A stretch of DNA of 64,000 bases from positions 434,001 to 498,000 of the forward strand of contig NZ_BLRH01000034.1 of NCBI RefSeq assembly GCF_025996515.1. Reading direction: 5' to 3'. This stretch comes from Rhizohabitans arisaemae. Its GTDB lineage: Bacteria > Actinomycetota > Actinomycetes > Streptosporangiales > Streptosporangiaceae. The notes under the pieces were generated by a model. The model worked only from the letters and a program-made list of their open reading frames with translations. It ran no database searches and was not told where the DNA came from. A program made the position numbers and the translations under genes. How positions within the stretch are numbered: the stretch's first letter is position 1; each line of letters begins with the position of its first letter. Below are positions 17,609-26,235 of the stretch, one piece after another.

Positions 17609-18580
17609 ATGCCCCTGGATTGCCCGGAGACACCCCCGACGCCCCCCAGCCCGCATCGCGTGGTCGCCTTGGTCGCCCCGAACCAGGAGCTCTACCCGGT
17701 CACCTCCGCCTCAGCCGTCTTCGGCTACCACGGCCCCGACATCCCCCAGCACTACAGCTTCGGCCTGTGCGCCGAACACCCCGGCTCCCTCCCCTCCACC
17801 CTCGGCGTCCCCATCCAGGTGGACAGCGGCCTCGAAGCCCTCGACGACGCCGGCACCGTGGTCATCGCGAGCTGGACCCTCACCCCCTCACCCGCCGTAC
17901 TCCACGCGGTGTCCAAGGCCCATGCCCGAGGCGCCCGCATCGTCGCCGTCTGTGCAGGAATCTTCATCCCCGCCGCCCTGGGCCTCCTGGACGGCCGCCG
18001 CGCCTCCGTCCACTGGGAACTCTCCGGCGAACTCGCCGCCCGACACCCCCGCGTCATCCCCGACGACACCGTCATCTACGTCGATCACGGCGACGTCGCC
18101 ACCGCCGGAGCCTCGGCCGCCACCCTCGACCTCTGCCTTCACCAGGTCCTCCAGGAGCACGGCGCGGCCCACGCGATGCGCATCGGCCGCCAGCTCGCCG
18201 CGGGTCCGCACCGCGAGGGCGGCCAGCGCCAGTACCCGCCCCTCCCCACCACCGGCCCGATGCCGGACTCCCTGGCCCCGCTGCTCGAATGGCTCATCTC
18301 GCGCCTGCCCGACCAGGTCACCGTCAAGGACATGGCCGCCTACTCGGGCGTCTCCCCCCGCACTCTCACCCGCCAGTTCGCCGATCAGCTCGGGGTCCCA
18401 CCCGCCCGCTGGCTGCAGGAACGCCGCCTGGCCGCCACCCGCGCCCTGCTGGAGGAGACCGACCTGCCCGTCGAGACCATCGCCACCCGCGTCGGCCTCT
18501 CCTCGGCGGTCAACCTCCGCCGCCGCTTCCACACCGCCCTGCACACCACCCCGGCCGCCTACCGCCGCTCCTTCCGCTGA
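17609..18580 (+). CDS. GlxA-family AraC-type transcriptional regulator
   Basis: A 323-residue regulator. The N-terminal DJ-1/PfpI-like domain (about 10-175) contains the nucleophile-elbow sequence AVCAGIFIPAALGLLDG. The C-terminal AraC helix-turn-helix pair (about 225-320) includes DMAAYSGVSPRTLTRQF and TIATRVGLSSAVNLRRRF. The ATG gives a start just after the short divergent promoter. It probably activates or represses the divergent MFS exporter gene. Confidence 0.92.
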   Translation: MPLDCPETPPTPPSPHRVVALVAPNQELYPVTSASAVFGYHGPDIPQHYSFGLCAEHPGSLPSTLGVPIQVDSGLEALDDAGTVVIASWTLTPSPAVLHAVSKAHARGARIVAVCAGIFIPAALGLLDGRRASVHWELSGELAARHPRVIPDDTVIYVDHGDVATAGASAATLDLCLHQVLQEHGAAHAMRIGRQLAAGPHREGGQRQYPPLPTTGPMPDSLAPLLEWLISRLPDQVTVKDMAAYSGVSPRTLTRQFADQLGVPPARWLQERRLAATRALLEETDLPVETIATRVGLSSAVNLRRRFHTALHTTPAAYRRSFR

Positions 18581-18749
18581 AGGCCCCGGGCGGCTCCGCC
18601 GCAGGAGGACGAACGGTGTCGCCCGGACCGGTCCGCACCGCCAAGTGGGAGTCACCCGACGGCTACGGCGCCGAACTCGCCGCGAACGTCTGGTTCCCCA
18701 GGTGTCACAGGGACCATGCCGGGACGGTACGGCCTGCGGCTGCCCTGGC
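18581..18749. other. spacer with no gene seen
   Basis: Leads into the permease relic. A short GTG frame follows AGGAGGACGAACG but runs only a few codons with protein-like composition and has no recognised domain. Confidence 0.35.
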
Positions 18750-18860
18750 GTCGACGAAGAGCCGGTCGTAGGCCCTTGGGGGTGACCCGGACCCTTCCCC
18801 GACGTAACGGTTGGACGGCCCGGCCGGGACGAAGCCGATCCCGGTGACGGTCCCGCCGAT
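18750..18860 (-). pseudogene. fragment of an FtsX-type permease gene
   Basis: On the minus strand this reads TVTGIGFVPAGPSNRYVG, a short unmatched stretch, then AYDRLF. The intact permease at 2857-5259 has TVTGIGFVPVGPHNRYVEG and GYDRLFAGA in the same order. About 110 nt are alignable at the DNA level. There is no start, no membrane segment and no ATPase nearby, so this is a decayed remnant of a paralogous transporter gene. Confidence 0.75.
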
Positions 18861-18881
18861 CGAAGGACGCCGCGGCGAGGG

Positions 18882-19814
18882 CTACCGGTCTTGTCGGCCG
18901 TACAACGTGGTGAGCTGGGCGGCCAGCTTCGCCAACGCGTCCCGGACCGCCTGCGGGTCCTCCACGATGACCAGGTCACCCCAGCCCGCGAGCTGGCGGG
19001 CGATGTCCAGCGCGGTCGGCGCGGTGAGCGTGACACGGACCCGCTCGCCGTGGGAGACCACCTCGCAGTGGCGACCGAAGCGGTCGCGCAGGACGGGCAG
19101 GTGGCGGGCGTCGAGGGTCGCGGTGGCGGTGGTCGTCGAACGCCGCGCCTCCATCGCGGTGACGACCTCGTCCCAGGCCGCCGCGAGGTCGAAGTGCGCA
19201 GGACGCTCGGCCGGTTCCTCCGTGACCTCGGCGCCCGTGACCCGGTCGACGCGGAAGGTCCGCATTCCATCGGGGGTACCTGCGATCAGGTACCAGGTGT
19301 CGTCCTTGTCGACGAGGCCGAACGGCGCGACGACGCGTTCCCGTCCGGAGTAGGTGAGGCGGGCCTTTCGACGCCGGACCACCGCGTCCTCCAGCAGATC
19401 GACGAGCACGGGCCGCGCACGGCGGTGTTCGCCCCAGCGGGCCGGGTCGACCACGACCGCGTCCGCCGCCGCCTCGGCCTCCTGCCGGAACGTCGACGGC
19501 AGGGCGCGTACGAGCTTGCGCAGCGCCGCCTTGGCCCCCGGTGCGATCGCGGCGGCCGGGCCGAGCAGCAGGAACAGCGCCCTGGCCTCGGAGGCCTTGA
19601 GCCCGGACAGGTCGGTGCGGGCGCCGCCGAGCAGTGCCCAGCCGCCGCCGCGCCCGGCCTGCGGGTAGACGGGGATGCCCGCGGCCGACAGGGCCTCCAG
19701 GTCACGGCGGGCCGTGGCGACCGAAACCTCCGTCTCGGCGGCGATCTCCGCCGCCGTCACCCGGCCGCGCGACTGCATCAGCAGCAGGACGGCCACCAGA
19801 CGATCCGCTCTCAT
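18882..19814 (-). CDS. WYL-domain transcriptional regulator
   Basis: A 310-residue YafY-like regulator. An N-terminal HTH_11 domain (about 5-55; RVTAAEIAAETEVSVATARRDLEALSAAGIPV) is followed by a WYL domain (about 135-230; FGLVDKDDTWYLIAGT) and a WCX C-terminal extension. WYL proteins bind small ligands or nucleic acid and act as repressors or activators. It is divergent from the VOC gene; a perfect 25-bp inverted repeat lies between the two starts. Confidence 0.93.
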   Translation of the reverse strand: MRADRLVAVLLLMQSRGRVTAAEIAAETEVSVATARRDLEALSAAGIPVYPQAGRGGGWALLGGARTDLSGLKASEARALFLLLGPAAAIAPGAKAALRKLVRALPSTFRQEAEAAADAVVVDPARWGEHRRARPVLVDLLEDAVVRRRKARLTYSGRERVVAPFGLVDKDDTWYLIAGTPDGMRTFRVDRVTGAEVTEEPAERPAHFDLAAAWDEVVTAMEARRSTTTATATLDARHLPVLRDRFGRHCEVVSHGERVRVTLTAPTALDIARQLAGWGDLVIVEDPQAVRDALAKLAAQLTTLYGRQDR

Positions 19815-19832
19815 GCTTCGACGATGGCAGAA

Positions 19833-19857
19833 AAAGTGCTCATTCGATGAGCACTTT
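19833..19857. promoter_or_regulatory. 25-bp inverted repeat, putative WYL operator
   Basis: Arms of 11 nt (left arm AAAGTGCTCAT) are perfectly complementary around a TCG spacer. It is located 18 nt upstream of the WYL regulator start and 48 nt upstream of the VOC gene start, ideally placed for autoregulation and control of the divergent operon. Confidence 0.7.
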
Positions 19858-19905
19858 GCCTGGAAGCATCGATTTCACAAGCCACCGAACGGAAGGCAGA
19901 GGGCC

Positions 19906-20319
19906 ATGCTCCGCGGACTCACCACCATCAGCTTCTACGCCCGTGACGTCGTCGCCGCCCGTGACTGGTACGCCGAGTTCCTCGGCGTGCGGGCCTACTT
20001 TCAGCGGCCCGAGCAGGGTGACCCGGCCTACGTGGAGTTCCGCGTCGGCGACTACCGGCACGAGCTCGGCGTCATCGACGCGCGGTTCGCTCCGGACGGC
20101 TGGAGCGCCGAGGACGGCGGAGCGATCGTCTACTGGGCCGTCGACGATCTGGAGGCGACCTGGGAGCGGCTGCTGGAGCTGGGGGCCACCCCGTTCGAGA
20201 AGCCGACCGCGCACGGCCCCGGGTTCGTCACCGCCTCGGTGCGCGACCCGTTCGGCAACATCCTCGGCGTCATGGTCAACCACCACTACACGGACGTCCT
20301 CGCGGGCCGGAAGGGCTGA
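19906..20319 (+). CDS. VOC-family (glyoxalase/dioxygenase-like) protein
   Basis: A 137-residue vicinal-oxygen-chelate protein with two beta-alpha-beta-beta-beta modules: ISFYARDVVAARDWYAEFLGV in the first and YWAVDDLEATWERLLELGA plus SVRDPFGNILGVM in the second. Metal-ligand positions are partly conserved (H in YRHELGV, E in the second module less clear), so the role could be enzymatic or simple ligand binding/resistance. ATG 19906 is chosen by homology and a GGAAGG upstream. It leads a two-gene operon with the truncated YdeI-like gene 5 nt downstream. Confidence 0.88.
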   Translation: MLRGLTTISFYARDVVAARDWYAEFLGVRAYFQRPEQGDPAYVEFRVGDYRHELGVIDARFAPDGWSAEDGGAIVYWAVDDLEATWERLLELGATPFEKPTAHGPGFVTASVRDPFGNILGVMVNHHYTDVLAGRKG

Positions 20320-20324
20320 CCACG

Positions 20325-20681
20325 ATGACCGACGACGCCCTGCTCATGGAGGACGCCGCCGCCTTTCGGGCATGGCTCGCCGAGCACCACGAGACCGCCC
20401 GCGACGTCTGGCTGATGATCGCCAAGAAGAACGGCAACGCGACGACCGTCACCATCGACGAGGCTCTGGACGAGGCGCTGTGCCACGGCTGGATCGACAG
20501 CCACCGCAGGGCGTTCGACGGCGACTACTACCTGCAGCGCTACTCGCCGCGCACCCGCAGAAGCCCTTGGTCCGGCATCAACGTCGCGAAGGCCGAGGCG
20601 CTGACGGCCGCCGGCCGGATGCGCCCGGCAGGCCGCGCCGCGATCGAGGCCGCCAAGACCGCCGGCCGCCAGCCCGCCTAG
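20325..20681 (+). CDS. YdeI/OmpD-associated family protein, C-terminally short
   Basis: A 118-residue protein matching the N-terminal two thirds of the YdeI family: AFRAWLAEHHETARDVWLMI, the EALDEALCHGWIDSHRR block and the TRRSPWSGINVAKAEALTAAGRMRPAG block. Family members usually continue for another 70 or so residues (a second DUF1905-type region); here the frame stops right after EAAKTAGRQPA, and no such continuation is visible in the following 250 nt. Either a short variant or a 3'-truncated gene. Confidence 0.8.
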   Translation: MTDDALLMEDAAAFRAWLAEHHETARDVWLMIAKKNGNATTVTIDEALDEALCHGWIDSHRRAFDGDYYLQRYSPRTRRSPWSGINVAKAEALTAAGRMRPAGRAAIEAAKTAGRQPA

Positions 20682-20958
20682 CACGCGCTTTGCAGACCGG
20701 CGGACGGCCCGGTTGAGACCCGGGGCGGGGGGTCGGCAGCCGACGCCCCGCAAGGCCCCGAACGCCGTATCAGGACGGCCGTCGGCCACGTAGTGGAACA
20801 GCGCGGTCCCTCATGCAGGGGCCGGGATCTGTGATCAGACCCCTACGGACCGCCCCGTCCGGCACGCCAACGAATTGGTGCCACCGACTGGCAGGCAGCC
20901 GACGTCAGTGCTTCGGCTTGGGCGAGATGTGGGTGCCCGGCGTCCACCGATTGTGCGC

Positions 20959-22038
20959 CTACAGCCGGTGGGGTTCGGCGAACAGGTGCGCGACGAGCTC
21001 ACCGCGACTGGAGATCCCCGCCTTGCCGAAGACGGCCTTGAGGTGACCGCGAACGGTGTGGGGCGAGATGAACAGGGCCGTGGCGATCTCGGCGGTGGAC
21101 AGGCCCCGCGCCACGAGCTGGGCGACCTCGAATTCCCGGGGCGTCAGCCCGTACGCCTGGGCGACGATGACCGCCAGGTCGGCGGGAGGCGCAAGCTCGA
21201 TGACGAGCGCCGTCGGGCCCGGCCGTCCGCCGGGACCGCTCAGGCATGAGGCGCGGCAGGTCAGCCACCGCTGGTCCAGGGTCCGGATGCGGATCCTGGC
21301 GCTGCCCCGGTCGTGGCCTTGGGCGACGGCCCGCGCCTGCAGCGTGGTGCCGATCAGCCAGATGGGCAGCCTCAGCCCGAGCGCCGTGGGCATGGACGGC
21401 CCGTCCGGCAGCAGCGCGAGGTAGCGCCGAGCCTCCTCGTTGATCGACGTGGCCTCGCCGTGCTCGTCGAACAGCAGCAGACCGGGGGCCGAGGAGCCGG
21501 GCTCGCCGTCCGATCCGGACGGACGGGCGAACCGGCGCAGCCGGTCGGCGAGCGGCCCGGACAGATCGGCGAGCAACGCGATCTCGTGCGTGCCGAACGC
21601 CGGCCCTCCCCGCATGCGGAACAGGCTCACCGCGCCCCAGGGCCGGTCGCCGATCCGCAGCACGGCCCGCAGTTCGTCGTCGACGCCCTGGTGGCCGAGC
21701 AGGCGGCGGAAGCGGGCGCTGCGCGCGGGCAGGTCGCCGGTGGCCGCCCGCAGACCGGCCACCGGGACGGCTGCGCGGGCGAGGTCACGGAACGGCAGGA
21801 CGTTCTCCTCCAGGAGTTCGCTCTCCCAGTAGGCGGCGCATCCTTCGCCGGATCCGAGGTTCTCCACCAGCATGGGGGCGGTGACCAGGCCCGTTTCCGG
21901 GTCGGTGGCCGTCCACACCGCGGCGTCGAACGGGAGGTGCCGCCGCAGCCCGGCCGAGGCGCGGCTGAAGAGCTCCAGCGCGTCGACGGCCCTCTCGGCA
22001 GCCGACAGGATCCCGGCGTGGCGGGGCGGGTAGGTCAT
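20959..22038 (-). CDS. LuxR-family regulator with GAF-like sensor region
   Basis: A 359-residue regulator. The N-terminal 1-190 region resembles a GAF ligand-binding domain, the middle 200-285 is PAS-like, and a LuxR helix-turn-helix ends the protein (LTPREFEVAQLVARGLSTAEIATALFISPHTVRGHLKAVF). The ATG at 22038 has AGGGAG upstream. The same frame stays open much further, but only antisense to the divergent FAD gene, so that extension is not real. It probably controls the divergent FAD/NAD(P)-binding gene. Confidence 0.9.
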   Translation of the reverse strand: MTYPPRHAGILSAAERAVDALELFSRASAGLRRHLPFDAAVWTATDPETGLVTAPMLVENLGSGEGCAAYWESELLEENVLPFRDLARAAVPVAGLRAATGDLPARSARFRRLLGHQGVDDELRAVLRIGDRPWGAVSLFRMRGGPAFGTHEIALLADLSGPLADRLRRFARPSGSDGEPGSSAPGLLLFDEHGEATSINEEARRYLALLPDGPSMPTALGLRLPIWLIGTTLQARAVAQGHDRGSARIRIRTLDQRWLTCRASCLSGPGGRPGPTALVIELAPPADLAVIVAQAYGLTPREFEVAQLVARGLSTAEIATALFISPHTVRGHLKAVFGKAGISSRGELVAHLFAEPHRL

Positions 22039-22101
22039 CGAGCTCCCTTCAGGCGCGGGGTGGACGCGGGTCAGCCTGCCTGTTCTTCCTGCCTTCGCCA
22101 A

Positions 22102-22117
22102 CCCCTCATTTGAGGGG
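22102..22117. promoter_or_regulatory. 16-bp inverted repeat in LuxR/FAD promoter region
   Basis: CCCCTCA and TGAGGGG, perfect 7-nt arms with a TT centre, midway between the divergent starts at 22038 and 22213. A weaker CCCC/GGGG repeat follows at about 22133-22146. Candidate binding site for the LuxR-type regulator. Confidence 0.5.
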
Positions 22118-22212
22118 GTCGTTTCCTGCCGAACCCCCCATACGGGGAATGGAGCGCGGTCTTGGCGTCCCCGAGGCTCGGAAGGACCTTTGACGAGCAG
22201 GGGAGAAACGTC

Positions 22213-23655
22213 GTGCGTATCGCGATCATCGGAGCCGGCGCCGCCGCGGTCGGCGTGCTGGACGCGCTGGCCGTCGGCGAGGCGGGGATCGGGGCGGGAG
22301 AGATCACCGTGTTCGAGCCGTCCGCGCACCTGTGGCGGGGACGGCCGTACGGGCCGGATCTGGACAGTGTTCTGGTCAACGCCCCGCCCGCCATCATGTC
22401 GATCCGCCATCTGGACTTCGGGCACTACGCCTCCTGGCTGGGCCCCGAGCGTGCCGCCGCCCACCTGGACGACCTGCTGGGACAACCGCTGGTGCCGCGC
22501 GCACTCTACGGTTCGTACCTGGCCGACACCGCCGAGGCCGCCCTGGCCGCGCTGCGCGAGCGCGGGTGGCGGACCCGGGTCGTCGCCGACCGGATCGTCG
22601 CGGCGGCCCCCTCCGACGGCGGCCTCGGGCTGACGCTGCGCACCGAAGGCGGGCACGACCACCCGGCCGACCGGGTGGTGTTGTGCGTGGGCGGGGGGAG
22701 TCCGCAGGACCACTACGGCCTGGGCGGCGCCCCAGGGTTCGTGGGTGATCCGTATCCGCTGGCGTACACGCTCGGCCACGTCCCGGCCGCGGCCGACGTC
22801 GCGGTGATCGGCAGCGGGCTGACCGCCGTGGACGTGGTGGTGTCGCTCGCCGCGCGCGGCCACGCCGGGCGGATCACGCTGGTGTCGCGGAGAGGCATGC
22901 TGCCCCACGTATGGCAGCGTCCCCTCGGCCACCGGCCCGTGCACGTGACCGTCGAGCGGGTGCAGGCGCTGCGCCGCGAGCACGGCGGCGTCACCCTCGA
23001 CGACCTCGCCGGGCTGCTCCGCGCCGACCTGGCCGAGACGGGCGAGGACTTCGCGCTCTTCACGGCCGAGTTGTCGGCGGCAAGGTCGGAGGAGCCCGTA
23101 CGGCGGCTGCGGAGGCAACTGGCCGCCGTCGACGACCCGCGGATCGGGCGGCGGGTGCTGCAGGAGACGGCCCACACCGTCGGCCCGTACGCCTGGCGGC
23201 TGCTGCCCGAGCCCGACCGCGAACGGCTTCGCCGGCACTTGCGGCTGGCCACCAGCCTGGCTTCGCCGATGGTGCCGGTGAACGCCGCCGCCCTGCTGCG
23301 GCTGTTCGAGTCCGGGCAGCTCACCATGGTGGCAGGCGTGCGCAAGATCGAGGCTGTGGAGGGAGGGTTCCTGGCTCGGGGCGCCGGTGGCGACCTGAAC
23401 GCCGGCGTCGTCGTCAACGCCGTGAACCCGCCGCCCCAGGCGGTGCCCCGCGCGGCCGAGCCGCTGGTCACGTCCCTGCTCGCCGATCGGCTGGCCGCGC
23501 TGCACCCGTCGGGCGGGCTGGTCCCCGCCGACCCGTGCCTGCACGTGGTGGGCGACCTGGCCGGCGGCGGTCCGTTCATCACCTCGAGCATCCCCGGTGT
23601 CGCCGCGGCGGGCGCCCGTACCGTCGGCGGGCTGCCTGCCACACATACCGGCTGA
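22213..23655 (+). CDS. FAD/NAD(P)-binding protein (PF13454-like)
   Basis: A 480-residue flavoprotein with an N-terminal dinucleotide-binding motif IAIIGAGAAAVGVLDAL and a second Rossmann motif about 195 residues on (VAVIGSGLTAVDVVVSLAARG). A C-terminal GDLAGGGPFITSSIPGV block completes the FAD site. This layout is typical of FAD-NAD(P)-binding proteins related to N-hydroxylating monooxygenases; the substrate is unknown. The GTG at 22213 is 8 nt after GGGGAG. Divergent from the LuxR regulator. Confidence 0.88.
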   Translation: MRIAIIGAGAAAVGVLDALAVGEAGIGAGEITVFEPSAHLWRGRPYGPDLDSVLVNAPPAIMSIRHLDFGHYASWLGPERAAAHLDDLLGQPLVPRALYGSYLADTAEAALAALRERGWRTRVVADRIVAAAPSDGGLGLTLRTEGGHDHPADRVVLCVGGGSPQDHYGLGGAPGFVGDPYPLAYTLGHVPAAADVAVIGSGLTAVDVVVSLAARGHAGRITLVSRRGMLPHVWQRPLGHRPVHVTVERVQALRREHGGVTLDDLAGLLRADLAETGEDFALFTAELSAARSEEPVRRLRRQLAAVDDPRIGRRVLQETAHTVGPYAWRLLPEPDRERLRRHLRLATSLASPMVPVNAAALLRLFESGQLTMVAGVRKIEAVEGGFLARGAGGDLNAGVVVNAVNPPPQAVPRAAEPLVTSLLADRLAALHPSGGLVPADPCLHVVGDLAGGGPFITSSIPGVAAAGARTVGGLPATHTG

Positions 23656-25209
23656 TCAGTGGCGGGCGGGGGCGTGTCGTCTGCCGGTCATGGCCCGAGA
23701 GGGTTCACGTCTCCTGGCGGGTGCCTCGCCCAGCCATCGTGTCAGGGCCTTGCCCACCTCCTCCGGAGTGGGGTCCTCGGCCGCCCAAGCGGCGTAGCCG
23801 TCGGGCCGGACCAGTAGTGTGGGGCGCAAGCCGGCCGCGGGTGAAGCCACCGCCACCCGCCCCGCCCACGGTGCGGCAACCGCGGCGACCTCTCGGCCCA
23901 CCAGCACGAACGTGCCCTGACGCAGGGCCTCATACAGTCGGGCCGGTTCCCCGGCCAGGCGGAGGTCCGGCACCCGGCGCCCGGTGAGCGGGTGAGCGCC
24001 CCAGGGCGTACGGTAGGCGATCCCGATGCCGGAGATGCCGCGTGCCGCACGCGCCTCCACCACGCCCAGCCGATGCGCGACGGCGCCTGCCACGATCCGC
24101 AGCGCGCGCACCAGACGTGTCCGGGCGGTGACGGCCGTGAGGAGGGCGTGACTGACCCGCACCACCGCTCGCCCCACCGGGTGACGCTCCGCGTGGTAGC
24201 TGTCCAGCAGCGCGTCGTCGGCCCGGCCTTGCAGAACGGCCGCCAGTTTCCAGCCGAGGTTGGCGGCGTCCTGCATCCCGGTGTTCATGCCCATGCCGCC
24301 GGCGGGCGAGTGGATGTGCGCGGCGTCGCCCGCGAGGAACACCCTTCCCTCCCGGTAGCGGGGCACCTGCCGTTCGTCGCTGTGGAAGCGGGAAAGCCAG
24401 CGCGGATCATGCATCCCGAGGTCGTCACCGATGGTTCGCCGGGTGGTGTCCCGGACTTCCGCCAAAGTGAGCGGCGCGTCGTCGGGCACCCGCCGTGCCC
24501 GGTCCCAGGCGATGACCCGGTACCAGCCATCCCCGAAGGGTGCGAAGAAGGTGAAACCATGTTCGTTTCCGGCGAGGTTGAGAATCCGGTCCGGCTCGCG
24601 CTCGAGCAACACATCGGCCAGCATCATGGAGCTGACGACCGGCTTGCCGGGAAACGGCATGCCCAGGCTTCGCCGGACGGCGCTGCCTGCCCCGTCGGCC
24701 CCGACCACATAGCGGGCCCGAAGCGTGGCCGTGGCGCCGTCCGGATAGCTCACGTCCACGTCCACGCCGTCCGGGTCCTGTCGTATCGCCGTGGCCTGAA
24801 CCCCACGCAGCATCGTGACACCCGCTTCCTCAGCACGGCGCACCAGGAGCCGCTCGACCTCCCACTGAGGGGTGATCAGCATGAAAGGGAAGCGGGTGCG
24901 GAGCCCGGAGAAGTCAATGTCGACACGACCCAACGGACGTAGCGACCGGACTCGGGTGCCGATACGGAGCAGCTCGTCGGCCAAGCCCCGGGCATCGAGC
25001 TGCTCCATGGTTCGTGCGTGGAGGCTGAAGGCGCGGCTCAGGTGGGATTCGCGGTCGCGTCGCTCCACTACCGTGACGTCGACGTCGGACTTGGCGAGAT
25101 CACCCGCGAGCAGGAGCCCGGTCGGACCGGCCCCGATCACAAGAACGTCCACGGCTGGTCCCCCGTGTTCTCCCGAAGAGCCACCAGACACCATGTCCTT
25201 TTTGTCCAT
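23656..25209 (-). CDS. FAD-dependent aromatic monooxygenase (PheA/TfdB type)
   Basis: A 517-residue flavoprotein hydroxylase with the N-terminal VLVIGAGPTGLLLAGDLAKSDVDVTVVERR motif, the VVGADGAGSAVRRSLG segment (DG motif), and GDAAHIHSPAGGMGMNTGMQDAANLGWKLAAVLQG, the ribityl-binding GD motif. The C-terminal region beyond residue 400 matches the thioredoxin-like tail of phenol hydroxylase-type enzymes. It resembles enzymes that hydroxylate polyketide aromatics or inactivate rifamycins. It converges with the upstream gene, whose stop lies directly next to its own. Start 25209 could also be MVSGG six codons later. Confidence 0.9.
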   Translation of the reverse strand: MDKKDMVSGGSSGEHGGPAVDVLVIGAGPTGLLLAGDLAKSDVDVTVVERRDRESHLSRAFSLHARTMEQLDARGLADELLRIGTRVRSLRPLGRVDIDFSGLRTRFPFMLITPQWEVERLLVRRAEEAGVTMLRGVQATAIRQDPDGVDVDVSYPDGATATLRARYVVGADGAGSAVRRSLGMPFPGKPVVSSMMLADVLLEREPDRILNLAGNEHGFTFFAPFGDGWYRVIAWDRARRVPDDAPLTLAEVRDTTRRTIGDDLGMHDPRWLSRFHSDERQVPRYREGRVFLAGDAAHIHSPAGGMGMNTGMQDAANLGWKLAAVLQGRADDALLDSYHAERHPVGRAVVRVSHALLTAVTARTRLVRALRIVAGAVAHRLGVVEARAARGISGIGIAYRTPWGAHPLTGRRVPDLRLAGEPARLYEALRQGTFVLVGREVAAVAAPWAGRVAVASPAAGLRPTLLVRPDGYAAWAAEDPTPEEVGKALTRWLGEAPARRREPSRAMTGRRHAPARH

Positions 25210-25392
25210 ATTCCCGATATCGGCCCCGCTTAACGGACCAGCCGGAACGGTTGCCCTCCCATCCCGTCATCGCCCGCGCCGATCCGATCCTCCGACATAG
25301 CTTTGTACGGCGTACGCCCCGCCACCGCACCCCGGCCCCGGGCACGCGAATACCGCGTGTGCGGTCCTGGTGCGCCCCGTACCGCCGAGCGG
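25210..25392. other. short spacer, promoter of the monooxygenase gene
   Basis: No gene seen. It presumably holds the promoter of the minus-strand FAD monooxygenase. Confidence 0.35.
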
Positions 25393-25620
25393 TCAAGTGC
25401 TCGCCGCGTCGGCCGCGGTGAGCACGTCGGCGACCAAGGTCCTCCGTATCCTCCGTGCCCGCGGCCAACCGCACCAGGCCCCGCACAAGCCCCGACGCGG
25501 CGATCTGCTCCTCGCTGAGCATCTCACGCCACATGGACGCCGGATGCACGGCCAGCGACTCAAACGTCTCGGCGGCGATGTCGTCGGCAAGAAGCCGGGT
25601 CTGTCCGAGGAGGGGCCGCC
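25393..25620 (-). pseudogene. C-terminal remnant of a Cys/Met-metabolism PLP enzyme
   Basis: The minus strand reads ETFESLAVHPASMWREM, then LSEEQIAASGLVRGLVRLA and AGTEDTEDL; after one extra base it continues VADVLTAADAAST and stops. This is the characteristic C-terminus of cystathionine gamma-synthase/methionine gamma-lyase-type enzymes (ESL...HPASM, LVRLSVG-E--EDL-ADL). One-base insertion at about 25435 breaks the frame, and the PLP-lysine domain is absent. Confidence 0.75.
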
Positions 25621-25686
25621 GGGCGTGGTAGGAGCCTGGTCGGCTCCGACGGCTTGGCGGTAGCCGTCCTGCTCAGGTGAGCGAGA

Positions 25687-26235
25687 TCAGATGATTGGTC
25701 GGCCATGGCCGGGAAGCGCGGCCATGGCGACTTCCAGCCGCTCGTCGAGTGGACCGGTCAACTCGATCACCGGGACATCGCCCAGCACCTGCAGCGGGTC
25801 GTCGTACACCAGATCCAGCAGTGTGTCGTTCATCTCCTGCCGGAGGCGGAGCATCTCCGCGCCAGGCAGCACCTGGTCGGCGTCGTACGTGATCGGCACC
25901 ATGATCAGCAGATCCAGGCTTGCCAGAACCGACCGCAGGGCAGCGGGGTCGACCTCGGTTTCGATGTCGGCTCCCCGCACGGCGAGGTAGGCGAGGAAGT
26001 CCACCGGCGTGCGATCGAAGACAATCCTGGATGCGGGTGAACTCAGCTCGAGCAAGGATCGCGTGAGCTGCGCCCGGTAATCATCCGGCGACGGGGGAAA
26101 TTCAAACTCGTAGCCTTCCTCCTCAAGCAGAACGTACGGCTCATCGACCGGTGTGTGGCCGGCCAGGCGTGCGCACAGCTCGTCGACGAGAGTCGTCTTC
26201 CCGGTCCCATGTGCTCCGGAGACTCCGATTCGCAT
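25687..26235 (-). CDS. P-loop NTPase (AAA/thymidylate-kinase-like)
   Basis: A 182-residue single-domain NTPase beginning MRIGVSGAHGTGKTTLVDEL (Walker A at about 7-14), with a DRTPVDFLAYL segment resembling the DRSP region of nucleoside/NadR-type kinases and a hydrophobic strand LLIMVPI in the Walker B area. Related small ATPases are NadR-like kinases of unknown substrate. It is monocistronic, with 549 nt of non-coding DNA upstream. Confidence 0.85.
   Translation of the reverse strand: MRIGVSGAHGTGKTTLVDELCARLAGHTPVDEPYVLLEEEGYEFEFPPSPDDYRAQLTRSLLELSSPASRIVFDRTPVDFLAYLAVRGADIETEVDPAALRSVLASLDLLIMVPITYDADQVLPGAEMLRLRQEMNDTLLDLVYDDPLQVLGDVPVIELTGPLDERLEVAMAALPGHGRPII

Noticed and set aside
22039-23646. 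Upstream extension of the LuxR gene frame
   Set aside because: Antisense to the FAD/NAD(P) protein gene, whose motifs are clear; the ATG at 22038 has its own ribosome binding site.
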